Assembly (NCBI GenBank): GCA_946886675.1
Contig: CAMPIZ010000042.1
Span: 1-9,659 of the forward strand
Reading direction: 5' to 3'
From: an uncultured Flavobacterium sp.
GTDB taxonomy: Bacteria; Bacteroidota; Bacteroidia; Flavobacteriales; Flavobacteriaceae
Length of the DNA stretch: 9,659 bases
Positions 1 to 6,047 of the stretch are shown here, one piece after another; position 1 is the stretch's first letter, and each line of letters opens with the position of its first letter. Made by a program: the position numbers and the translations under genes. The notes beneath the pieces were generated by a model that was given only the letters and a program-made list of their open reading frames with translations, was not told the DNA's origin and searched no databases.

Positions 1-89
1 CTAAAATTATAAGTAGCTGATTATTAATGCTAAAATAAACAGGCTGTTATATAAAGCATTACTTTCTCCTACTTTCCTGAAAATTTCCT

Positions 90-97
90 TATTTTTG
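90..97 (+). promoter_or_regulatory. Candidate -7 promoter element for the lipoprotein gene
   Basis: The octamer TATTTTTG matches the Bacteroidota -7 consensus TAnnTTTG exactly. It would place transcription start near 102-105, giving a leader of about 20 nt before the ATG at 124. No TTG/TTTG -33 element is visible at the usual distance upstream, so this rests on the -7 match and position only, in an AT-rich stretch where chance matches are common. Confidence 0.4.
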
Positions 98-119
98 GGT
101 TTATACGCATAAGTAAACC
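98..119 (+). promoter_or_regulatory. Dyad between promoter and start codon of the lipoprotein gene
   Basis: GGTTTA (98-103) is followed after 10 nt by its reverse complement TAAACC (114-119). A smaller TTAT/ATAA pair (101-104 and 109-112) sits inside it. The dyad lies between the candidate -7 element and the ATG, so it could be an operator or a weak 5'-leader hairpin. The arms are only 6 bp, so function is inference. Confidence 0.25.
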
Positions 120-123
120 ATTA

Positions 124-600
124 ATGAAAAAAGCAGTAGCTGTCTTATCACTTTTACTATTGGGTTCCTGCAATTATTTTGATAAGCGGGTTCCCGATGA
201 GGAAGAACTGCTGCAAAAACGCCTGGAACAAATAGACTGGAAAGAAGTGAGCTCTTATCCGTCGTTAGGTGAATGTGATAGTGTAATGGATAAAGAACAG
301 AATAAAGAATGTTTTTTTTCATCTATGACGCGCCTTGTTCAGGAAAGGCTTAATGCGGACACACTCTCGGTACTCTATCCTGAAGTAGATACCATAGAGG
401 TTAAAGTAACAGTGTATCCTGATGCTACACTTAAATTTGAGCCACAATTCCCTGCCGATACTGTAAGCTATGACCGAACAAGGATAGACAGCCTGCTGCG
501 CAGCCGCCTCGCTGACTTTCCCGCTATAGAACCGGCGCAAAAAGAAGGAATACCGGTTACCAGCCAGTTTACCCTGCCTATTATAATTAATGTGGAGTAG
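124..600 (+). CDS. Small lipoprotein with TonB-like C-terminal tail
   Basis: A 158-aa protein with a short signal peptide ending in a lipobox (LLGSC, lipidated Cys at residue 16), so it is probably exported and anchored in a membrane. The mature part is acidic and has no domain I can name with certainty. The last 40 residues (PAIEPAQKEGIPV followed by FTLPIIINVE) resemble the final strand region of TonB C-terminal domains (Pro-Ala-x-x-x-Gly-x-x-Val, then F-x-L-P-I) and look much like the tail of the M56-TonB protein at the right end of this window (SFALPITINV). Only about half a TonB domain is recognisable. The ATG at 124 is chosen because the lipobox follows directly. The 3' end overlaps the convergent membrane-protein gene by 14 bp. 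The molecular role is unknown; an envelope-associated accessory protein is a guess. Confidence 0.85.
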   Translation: MKKAVAVLSLLLLGSCNYFDKRVPDEEELLQKRLEQIDWKEVSSYPSLGECDSVMDKEQNKECFFSSMTRLVQERLNADTLSVLYPEVDTIEVKVTVYPDATLKFEPQFPADTVSYDRTRIDSLLRSRLADFPAIEPAQKEGIPVTSQFTLPIIINVE

Positions 601-1537
601 CTTCTGCCGGTTTAAAGCGGAACACAAAATAACTGCCAATACTTACCGGAATAACAATATTATGCAGCCATTGCAGTGTAGCTGCAAAAACCACTATCCA
701 TTCGTTTACTCCCATAAGCCCGAAAAAGAAAACCGCTACACCGCCCCTTACCGCAAAATCAAATAATTGAAAAGTAGGAAGCGACGAGCCTAAAAAATAT
801 ACGGCTGCTATAACAGCCAGCATTTCGGCATAAGGCAGATCTACGCCAAACAAAAGGAACAAAAAGTAATGCTGGTGTATAAGGCAAAAATAACGGCCTA
901 AAGCCAACAGCATATTTTTACGGTGTATTGTTTTAGGCAATGCGTTTACTTTTTTAGCCACTTTTTTAAGAGAGTGTCCTTTTATGGTAAAATTTCTAGC
1001 CGTAAACAGCAATATGGCCGTAATTAAAAGAACTGCTAATAAAATAAACAGAAAGCTATCAGGTATTACATTATGCTCGGTATTAAAAATCGCAAACCCA
1101 AATAGCCCGGCAAGTACTGCTATAATAAGCTGTATGCCGTTGCAAACCAGATTAAGAAAAATAATATTTTTTGTGTGCTCTTTTTTATAATATAGCGCTT
1201 TTGCAGCATATTCGCCTATGCCGTTTGGTGTAAACAGGGCGGCAGTCATAGCGGCAAGTACCTGTTTGGCAGCGTTGCCCAAGGTTATGCTACTAAAAGA
1301 TGATACCAGGTTTTGCCATTTAATTATCTCCAGAAAACGGTTCAAAAAAGTTAACGCTAAAATTATAAAGCCATACAATAGTGCATTTTCTGTTTTCAAA
1401 GCCTCATTCAGCTTTTGCCAGTCAGGTGCTCCTTCCCCCATAAGACGGCTGTAAATAAAATAAAAAGCACCGCCAACAATTAAAAGTTTAACGACTACTG
1501 TAAGGAATTGTTTAGCTTTGCGTGAGAGAGTTAACAT
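587..1537 (-). CDS. Lysylphosphatidylglycerol synthase TM / UPF0104 family integral membrane protein
   Basis: A 316-aa, very hydrophobic protein with about seven or eight predicted membrane segments (about 11-30, 52-70, 90-105, 125-150, 160-180, 208-230, 236-255, 262-305). It has the family's hallmark loop FTPNGIGEYAAKALYY (102-117; usually PGGxGE..) and a second conserved part, FDFAVRGGVAVFFFG (259-273). The family includes the flippase-like part of MprF and many stand-alone flavobacterial proteins with no proven substrate, so lipid or polyprenol-linked transport is only a family-level suggestion. The soluble aminoacyl-transferase domain of full MprF is absent. The ATG at 1537 faces the ruvC start with a 23-bp gap, so any promoter must lie within or very near the 5' end of ruvC. 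The 3' end overlaps the lipoprotein gene. Confidence 0.85.
   Translation of the reverse strand: MLTLSRKAKQFLTVVVKLLIVGGAFYFIYSRLMGEGAPDWQKLNEALKTENALLYGFIILALTFLNRFLEIIKWQNLVSSFSSITLGNAAKQVLAAMTAALFTPNGIGEYAAKALYYKKEHTKNIIFLNLVCNGIQLIIAVLAGLFGFAIFNTEHNVIPDSFLFILLAVLLITAILLFTARNFTIKGHSLKKVAKKVNALPKTIHRKNMLLALGRYFCLIHQHYFLFLLFGVDLPYAEMLAVIAAVYFLGSSLPTFQLFDFAVRGGVAVFFFGLMGVNEWIVVFAATLQWLHNIVIPVSIGSYFVFRFKPAEATPH
1513..1520 (+). promoter_or_regulatory. Candidate -7 element for ruvC
   Basis: TAGCTTTG fits TAnnTTTG exactly and lies inside the 5' end of the divergent membrane-protein gene. Transcription would begin near 1525-1527, downstream of the GTG at 1522, which favours the TTG at 1561 as the ruvC start. 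A clear -33 TTG is not visible (only TTTA at 1487-1490, 22 nt away), so support is partial. Confidence 0.4.
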
Positions 1538-1560
1538 GGGTGCAAAATAAAGAAATTAAA

Positions 1561-2115
1561 TTGGCAAACGAACGCATCATATTAGGAATAGACCCCGGCA
1601 CAACCATTATGGGTTTTGGGCTTATCAAGGTTATCAATAAAAAAATGGAATTCCTTCAGCTTAACGAGTTGCAGCTAAGCAAATATGATGACCATTATGT
1701 AAAGCTGCGTATTATTTTTGAACGCACCATTGAACTTATTGATACCCATTTACCTGACGAAATAGCTATTGAAGCACCTTTTTTTGGTAAAAACGTGCAG
1801 TCTATGCTTAAACTGGGGCGTGCACAGGGAGTAGCTATGGCGGCGGGACTCTCAAGGCAAATACCCATAACCGAGTATGAACCCAAAAAGATAAAAATGG
1901 CAATAACCGGAAACGGTAATGCCAGTAAAGAGCAGGTTGCAAAAATGCTGCAACAATTACTGGGGTTGAAAGAGCTGCCTAAAAATCTTGATAGTACCGA
2001 TGGCCTTGCAGCAGCGGTTTGCCACTTCTTTAATTCAGGTAAAACAGTAGTGGGTAAAAGCTATTCCGGTTGGGATGCTTTTGTAAAACAGAATGAAAAC
2101 AGAGTTAAGAAATAA
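1561..2115 (+). CDS. ruvC: Crossover junction endodeoxyribonuclease RuvC
   Basis: RuvC is the Mg2+-dependent resolvase that cuts Holliday junctions symmetrically, normally with RuvAB. Translated from the TTG at 1561 the protein has 184 aa and starts MANERIILGIDPGTT, a typical flavobacterial RuvC beginning. The acidic catalytic residues are all visible: Asp11 (GIDPGT), Glu71 (AIEAPF), and Asp144/Asp147 (LDSTDGLAAAVCH). A longer in-frame version from GTG 1522 would add 13 residues (MRELTWVQNKEIK) that do not look like RuvC and would start at or before the predicted transcription start. There is no Shine-Dalgarno, only an A-rich stretch (aaagaaattaaa), normal for Bacteroidota. A hemW-like gene follows 8 bp after the stop. 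Identification is very secure; the exact start is inferred. Confidence 0.95.
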   Translation: MANERIILGIDPGTTIMGFGLIKVINKKMEFLQLNELQLSKYDDHYVKLRIIFERTIELIDTHLPDEIAIEAPFFGKNVQSMLKLGRAQGVAMAAGLSRQIPITEYEPKKIKMAITGNGNASKEQVAKMLQQLLGLKELPKNLDSTDGLAAAVCHFFNSGKTVVGKSYSGWDAFVKQNENRVKK

Positions 2116-2123
2116 AATATCTG

Positions 2124-3263
2124 ATGGCAGGCATATACATTCATATTCCGTTTTGCAGGCAGGCATGCCATTACTGCGATTTCCATTTTTCTACTTCTAT
2201 GAAAAAAAAGGAGGAAATGGTAAAATCTCTTGCCAAAGAAATCAGTATGCGAAAGGATGAATTTGCCGGTGAAACTGTAGAGACTATTTATTTTGGAGGT
2301 GGTACGCCTTCGGTACTAAGCAATGAGGAGATTGACTTACTGATTGATAAAGTTTATAAGAGCTATAGTGTATCTGCCAATCCTGAAATTACTTTAGAGG
2401 CCAATCCAGATGACCTGTCAATTAACCGCATAGCCGAATTAGCAAATTCCCGAATAAACAGATTAAGTATAGGCATACAGTCTTTTTTTGAGGATGACCT
2501 TAAAATGATGAATCGTGCCCATAATGCAGAGCAGGCAATAGAGTGCCTTACTGAAGCCGTAAAATATTTTGATAATATTTCCATAGATCTTATTTATGGA
2601 GTGCCTGGAATGACAAACGAGCGCTGGGTGCAAAATATAAATAAGGCTTTGTCCTTTGGAGTACCGCACATTTCCAGTTATGCCTTAACGGTAGAGCCTA
2701 AAACCGTCCTGCATTCCTTTGTTCAAAAAGGAATTGTTCCTGCCCCAAGCGATGAGGCAGCGCAACAGCATTTTAACCTGCTTGTAAGTAAACTCGAAGA
2801 GGATGGTTTTATACACTATGAGCTTTCCAATTTTGGAAAGGAGGGTTATTTTTCCCGTAACAATACTGCCTACTGGTTAGGTAAAAAATATTTAGGTATA
2901 GGCCCTTCGGCACATAGTTATGATGGTATTTCCCGAAGCTGGAATATTGCCAATAATGCACTTTACCTAAAGGCTATTGAAGGGGAAGAACTGCCTTCTG
3001 AAAAAGAGAGGCTTACTGTTTCCGATAGGTATAACGAGTATGTAATGACAGGCCTGCGTACCATTTGGGGTGTATCAGCCGAAAGAGTTGAAGAGGAATT
3101 CGGCATCCTGTATAAAAATTACATGCTGCAGGAAGCTGCTAATTTTATTAGTAAAGGATTGCTGTCGTTTGATAACGGAATTTTAAAAACCACAAAAAAA
3201 GGAAGGTTTCTTGCCGACGGACTGGCAAGCGACTTGTTTTTTATAAATTTGGAGGACGCTTAA
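2124..3263 (+). CDS. hemW: Radical SAM HemW-like protein (heme chaperone, formerly coproporphyrinogen III oxidase-like)
   Basis: A 379-aa protein, the usual HemW length. It begins almost directly with the radical SAM cluster motif C11-x3-C15-x2-C18 within YIHIPFCRQACHYCDF, which binds a [4Fe-4S] cluster and S-adenosylmethionine. Next come YFGGGTPS (57-63 region, SAM-binding GGGTP), EANPDD (92-97), LSIGIQSF (114-121), IDLIYGVPGMT (154-164) and GIGPSAHSY, then a HemN_C-type domain (about 305-370, around RYNEYVMTGLRTIWGV). The CxxxCxYCDF pattern is that of HemW, not of true HemN oxidases. HemW proteins bind heme and are thought to deliver it to respiratory enzymes; many databases still call them oxygen-independent coproporphyrinogen III oxidases. 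The gene follows ruvC by 8 bp and precedes the cyclase gene by 11 bp, so it is probably part of a transcription unit. It is cytoplasmic, with no signal peptide. Confidence 0.93.
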   Translation: MAGIYIHIPFCRQACHYCDFHFSTSMKKKEEMVKSLAKEISMRKDEFAGETVETIYFGGGTPSVLSNEEIDLLIDKVYKSYSVSANPEITLEANPDDLSINRIAELANSRINRLSIGIQSFFEDDLKMMNRAHNAEQAIECLTEAVKYFDNISIDLIYGVPGMTNERWVQNINKALSFGVPHISSYALTVEPKTVLHSFVQKGIVPAPSDEAAQQHFNLLVSKLEEDGFIHYELSNFGKEGYFSRNNTAYWLGKKYLGIGPSAHSYDGISRSWNIANNALYLKAIEGEELPSEKERLTVSDRYNEYVMTGLRTIWGVSAERVEEEFGILYKNYMLQEAANFISKGLLSFDNGILKTTKKGRFLADGLASDLFFINLEDA

Positions 3264-3274
3264 TAACTATCAGA

Positions 3275-4039
3275 ATGAAAGCTACTATACAGCATAACAA
3301 TACTACTTTTAAAATTGACTTATCCAAACCTATAGATATTTCAATTCCGTTAACCAGTACGGATGATAATCCTATTGCATGGTATATAGATAAGCCTTTA
3401 ATAGAGCCCGTAAAAATGGGCGACTGGGTAGGGAAGGTGAGTGAAGGGTCGTCTACAAATTTTAATAATATATTTTTTAACCCACACGGGCATGGTACCC
3501 ATACCGAATGTCTGGGGCATATTACTAAAGATTTTTATAGTATAAACCAGGCACTAAAACAATTTTTCTTTTTGGCAGAAGTTATTTCAATTCAGCCTGA
3601 AGTACAGGGCGAAGACCAGGTTATAACTAAGCGGCAGATAGAAAAAGAGCTGCAAAGCAAAAAGCCGGAAGCTATTATTATGCGCACTTTGCCTAATGAT
3701 GAGGCTAAAAAATCGACGAATTACAGCAATACCAATGCGCCTTATCTTGATGAAGCCGCAGCGACATTTATCCGCGATAGGGGAATAAAGCATCTGCTGA
3801 TTGACCTGCCAAGTGTGGATAAGGAAAAGGACGAAGGAAAACTGTTGGCGCATAAAGCCTTTTGGAATGTGAAGGATGTAAACACCCTTAATACTGATGC
3901 GGTGCATGATGCTACCATTACAGAAATGATCTATGTAAATGATGAGGTTAAGGATGGAAGCTATTTGCTAAACTTACAGATAGCATCGTTTGAAAATGAT
4001 GCCAGCCCCAGTAAACCTGTATTATATAAACTGATATGA
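3275..4039 (+). CDS. Cyclase / kynurenine formamidase-like family protein
   Basis: A 254-aa cytoplasmic protein of the cyclase family (Pfam Cyclase, PF04199), which includes the metal-dependent kynurenine formamidase KynB. The family core is recognisable as FFNPHGHGTHTECLGHI (67-83), followed by LLIDLPSVD (174-182), a later His in LLAHKAFW (His193) and a Glu in TITEMIYV (Glu217). The canonical motif is HxGTHxDxPxH. Here the residue aligned with the first His is Gly72 (with His71 and His73 on either side), Asp is replaced by Glu78 and Pro by Leu80, while His76 and His82 remain. The substrate therefore cannot be assumed to be formylkynurenine, and no tryptophan-degradation genes are nearby. The stop codon overlaps the start of the DUF4260 gene (ATGA), which suggests translational coupling. 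Confidence 0.88.
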   Translation: MKATIQHNNTTFKIDLSKPIDISIPLTSTDDNPIAWYIDKPLIEPVKMGDWVGKVSEGSSTNFNNIFFNPHGHGTHTECLGHITKDFYSINQALKQFFFLAEVISIQPEVQGEDQVITKRQIEKELQSKKPEAIIMRTLPNDEAKKSTNYSNTNAPYLDEAAATFIRDRGIKHLLIDLPSVDKEKDEGKLLAHKAFWNVKDVNTLNTDAVHDATITEMIYVNDEVKDGSYLLNLQIASFENDASPSKPVLYKLI

Positions 4040-4386
4040 AAGCACTTATAAGACTGGAAGAAGCCGCTTTATTCCTGTTGGGAATCTATTTTTTCAGCCT
4101 TCTGGATTATGCATGGTGGTGGTTTTTGGTTTTGATACTGGTGCCCGATTTTTCAATGTTGGGATATTTAACAGGTAACAAGGTTGGTGCATGGGTTTAT
4201 AACTTTTTTCACCATAGGGCAGTGGCAATACTATTATATCTGTCAGGCCTGTATTTTGAAAATCAGATGCTGCAGCTTATAGGTGTAATTTGGTTTACCC
4301 ATTCCAGTATGGACAGGCTTTTTGGTTACGGACTTAAATATGAAAAAGGTTTTAAGTTTACACATTTGGGAGAGATAGGTAAATAG
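4036..4386 (+). CDS. DUF4260 family small membrane protein
   Basis: A 116-aa hydrophobic protein with about three membrane segments (about 9-37, 61-75, 78-88). Conserved-looking polar stations include LVPDFSMLGYLTG (35-47), a His pair (59-60), THSSMDRLFGYGLKY (88-102) and the C-terminal GFKFTHLGEIG. This pattern (PDxSMLGY ... H..xDR..GYGLKY ... F..THLG) is that of DUF4260, for which I know no experimentally established function. The clustered His, Asp and Arg residues near the membrane suggest metal or ligand binding, but that is speculation. The start codon lies in the ATGA overlap with the upstream cyclase gene, so expression is probably coupled to it. Confidence 0.85.
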   Translation: MKALIRLEEAALFLLGIYFFSLLDYAWWWFLVLILVPDFSMLGYLTGNKVGAWVYNFFHHRAVAILLYLSGLYFENQMLQLIGVIWFTHSSMDRLFGYGLKYEKGFKFTHLGEIGK

Positions 4387-4417
4387 ACTTTTAGAACATA
4401 GATAATAGAGAAGAGAT

Positions 4418-4786
4418 ATGAACATCCAGTCTTATTACGATTATTGCCTTGCTAAAAAAGGCGTTACCGAACATTTTCCGTTTGATGAAGATACTCTTGT
4501 GTTTAAAGTAGGCGGTAAAATGTTTGCGCTCTCTTCCTTAAAAGGCTGGGAAGATAACACACCATCCATAAACCTTAAATGTGATCCGGAAAAAGCGCTG
4601 GAGCTTAGGGCTGAATATGAGGGTGTAAATCCCGGTTACCACATGAGTAAAGTGCACTGGAATACAGTAGCTGTAAACAGCGATGTACCTCAAAAACTTT
4701 TGCTGCAGTTAATCGACCATTCTTATGAGCTCATTTTTAATAGCCTTACTAAAAAACTACAGGCAGAGATTAATGATATGAAATAG
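4418..4786 (+). CDS. MmcQ/YjbR family protein
   Basis: A 122-aa cytoplasmic protein of the MmcQ/YjbR family (PF04237), with the family's length. It shows the typical beginning (YDYCLAKKGVTEHFPFDEDT, 7-26), the KMFAL segment (34-38), a LNLKC-like strand (INLKC, 51-55) and the diagnostic NPGYHMSKVHWNTV (71-84). Family members have a CyaY-like fold and are often labelled DNA-binding, but their cellular role is not established. The gene lies 31 bp after the DUF4260 gene, a gap without obvious terminator or promoter, so read-through from the ruvC-hemW cluster is plausible. The sequence before the ATG (gagaagagat) is purine-rich. A hairpin begins directly after the stop. Confidence 0.9.
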   Translation: MNIQSYYDYCLAKKGVTEHFPFDEDTLVFKVGGKMFALSSLKGWEDNTPSINLKCDPEKALELRAEYEGVNPGYHMSKVHWNTVAVNSDVPQKLLLQLIDHSYELIFNSLTKKLQAEINDMK

Positions 4787-4808
4787 TAGAAGCTCAAAAA
4801 AGCTTCTA
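4787..4808. terminator. Hairpin filling the gap between convergent genes (probable bidirectional terminator)
   Basis: An 8-bp perfect stem, TAGAAGCT (4787-4794) with AGCTTCTA (4801-4808), and a 6-nt loop CAAAAA. It begins at the base after the MmcQ/YjbR stop and ends at the base before the DUF4407 stop. The position between two convergent genes fits a bidirectional terminator. There is no strong T-tract beyond the stem on either strand, so intrinsic termination may be weak. Confidence 0.6.
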
Positions 4809-5909
4809 TCACATAACACTCTTTTGTTTGTCACTAAAGCTGTCAGCCTGCATTTGCAGCATCTCTATTGCCTTTTTCTTTTTGTAGTTATATAATTCAC
4901 CATCCTGCCTGATATCGGCATACACGTCGTCATAAATGCCTGCATCTGTTGTACGCATCAGGTCGCGTTGATAGGTGTTTTGTGCAAGGTTTGTTTTAAG
5001 TGCTGTTTCACTGTCTTCCAGCTTAAAGTCATATTCACCTTTTGGCGAAAGCAGCTTTGCTATTATGGGCGATGTTTCAATAGCTAAAAACAAAAGCATA
5101 ATAAACAGTGAAGGCAGCAGTGGAAGCTTATTCAATGCATTAATACGCGCCATGAGTCCGTCAAAGTTATCAATAACAGGCTGGGTTTCCGTAATTTTCT
5201 TATCAAGGTTTGTGGCAAGTAGTGCAGCTTCTTTTTCCTTTTCGGCTATTTTAGCCAAATTAGTTTTCCTTAAAGTATCAAGTTGTGCCAGCGATGTATC
5301 GTGCTTTTCACGCTTTTCCTTATATACAGGGCCTTTGCCTAACTTCATTGTTCCGCTTGTACCTTCAGCTTCCGTAATATAGGTAGCATATAGGTCGTTT
5401 ACCTCTTTTTCCTTTCTTGTTATTTCCGACTTAAGGCTGTCTATAGAGGCTTTGTTTTTATCAAGATCTGACTGATAATAAGCGGAAACTTGTTTTTTAT
5501 TGGCCATAGCCAGGTCATTCTTTTCTTTCAGGAGTACAGTGGCTATTTCCTTTTCAAATATTTTTATTTCGAGAGGTTTTGATATTACTATGGCTATAAT
5601 AATGGCCAGCAGTATACGTGGACTAGCCTGCAGCAGTTCACTCCAAAAGCTGTCGCGCTTACGGATTGTGGAAACTATAAACCTGTCGAGATTAAAAATA
5701 AGCAGCCCCCATATAAAACCAAAGAGTATAGAAGTAAGGATATTGTCGAAAACTGTGTAGAGAGCATAGCTTGCAGCTATAAATGCCATTACTGCTGTAA
5801 AAAATACGGTTGCCCCTATACCTGCATACTTATTTTGCTCTCCGTTTGAACAGGAATAAATGAGGTCTTTATCTGCCCCAGAGCAGGTGATAAAAAAACG
5901 CTTTAACAT
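4809..5909 (-). CDS. DUF4407 domain membrane protein
   Basis: A 366-aa protein matching DUF4407 (PF14362). It has two membrane helices near the N-terminus (about 31-51 and 56-74), the family-typical NLDRFIVS just after (73-80), a third helix (about 99-111), a long charged helical or coiled-coil stretch (about 115-258, rich in Lys, Glu and Asp), a fourth helix (263-283) containing ETSPIIAKLL (278-287), and a basic, probably cytoplasmic tail. The arrangement implies a long coiled-coil domain outside the cytoplasmic membrane held between helices 3 and 4. The function is not known. The gene is a single transcription unit: it converges on the MmcQ/YjbR gene and has a promoter-like region upstream, while the next genes upstream end in their own terminator. 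Confidence 0.88.
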   Translation of the reverse strand: MLKRFFITCSGADKDLIYSCSNGEQNKYAGIGATVFFTAVMAFIAASYALYTVFDNILTSILFGFIWGLLIFNLDRFIVSTIRKRDSFWSELLQASPRILLAIIIAIVISKPLEIKIFEKEIATVLLKEKNDLAMANKKQVSAYYQSDLDKNKASIDSLKSEITRKEKEVNDLYATYITEAEGTSGTMKLGKGPVYKEKREKHDTSLAQLDTLRKTNLAKIAEKEKEAALLATNLDKKITETQPVIDNFDGLMARINALNKLPLLPSLFIMLLFLAIETSPIIAKLLSPKGEYDFKLEDSETALKTNLAQNTYQRDLMRTTDAGIYDDVYADIRQDGELYNYKKKKAIEMLQMQADSFSDKQKSVM

Positions 5910-5937
5910 AATGATTTGATTTTGATTGATGATGATA

Positions 5938-5964
5938 CAAAGGTAACGTGTTTTTTATTACAAA
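5938..5964 (-). promoter_or_regulatory. Candidate promoter of the DUF4407 gene
   Basis: On the minus strand, TACCTTTG (5945-5938) matches TAnnTTTG exactly, and TTTG (5964-5961) is a possible -33 element with a 15-nt spacer, somewhat short for Bacteroidota promoters. The start of transcription would be near 5931, about 22 nt before the ATG at 5909. The TTTG box lies within the palindrome at 5958-5972. Confidence 0.5.
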
Positions 5965-5972
5965 TGTTGTAA
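5958..5972. promoter_or_regulatory. 15-bp palindrome, possible operator of the DUF4407 gene
   Basis: TTACAA-ATG-TTGTAA is a perfect inverted repeat (6-bp arms, 3-nt centre) overlapping the candidate -33 box of the DUF4407 promoter. A dimeric repressor or activator could bind here. It resembles the TACAnnTGTA sites of the BlaI/MecI/CopY group only loosely, because the half-site spacing is larger. Confidence 0.35.
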
Positions 5973-5998
5973 GCGTTTGATATGTTTTGGGTTATAAA

Positions 5999-6026
5999 TA
6001 AAAAACCCGCCTATGTAGGCGGATTT
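5999..6026 (-). terminator. Intrinsic terminator of the M56 gene cluster
   Basis: Read on the minus strand, a GC-rich hairpin (CCGCCTA paired with TAGGCGG, 6007-6013 with 6016-6022) is followed by a run of six T residues. It begins about 25 nt after the stop codon at 6048. The A-run before and T-run after the stem make this the clearest intrinsic terminator in the window, and it marks the end of the leftward three-gene unit. Confidence 0.85.
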
Positions 6027-6047
6027 TAAATTAGATAAGAAGTGTGG

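Noticed and set aside
1541..1550. Minus-strand TTATTTTG as -7 box of the UPF0104-like gene
   Set aside because: It differs from TAnnTTTG at the second base and would place transcription start at or after the ATG at 1537.
1522..1560. GTG at 1522 as the ruvC start
   Set aside because: The 13 added residues do not resemble RuvC, and the start lies at or before the predicted transcription start; TTG 1561 gives the usual 184-aa length.
4975..5382. 135-codon open frame on the plus strand within the DUF4407 gene
   Set aside because: It is antisense to a well-recognised gene, Ser/Phe-rich as expected for the complement of Lys/Glu-rich coiled-coil codons, and has no recognisable domain.
5958..5972. 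Palindrome as a true BlaI/MecI operator
   Set aside because: TACA and TGTA half-sites are separated by 5 nt instead of the 2 nt of classical sites; only the general look is similar, so it is reported as an unassigned palindrome.
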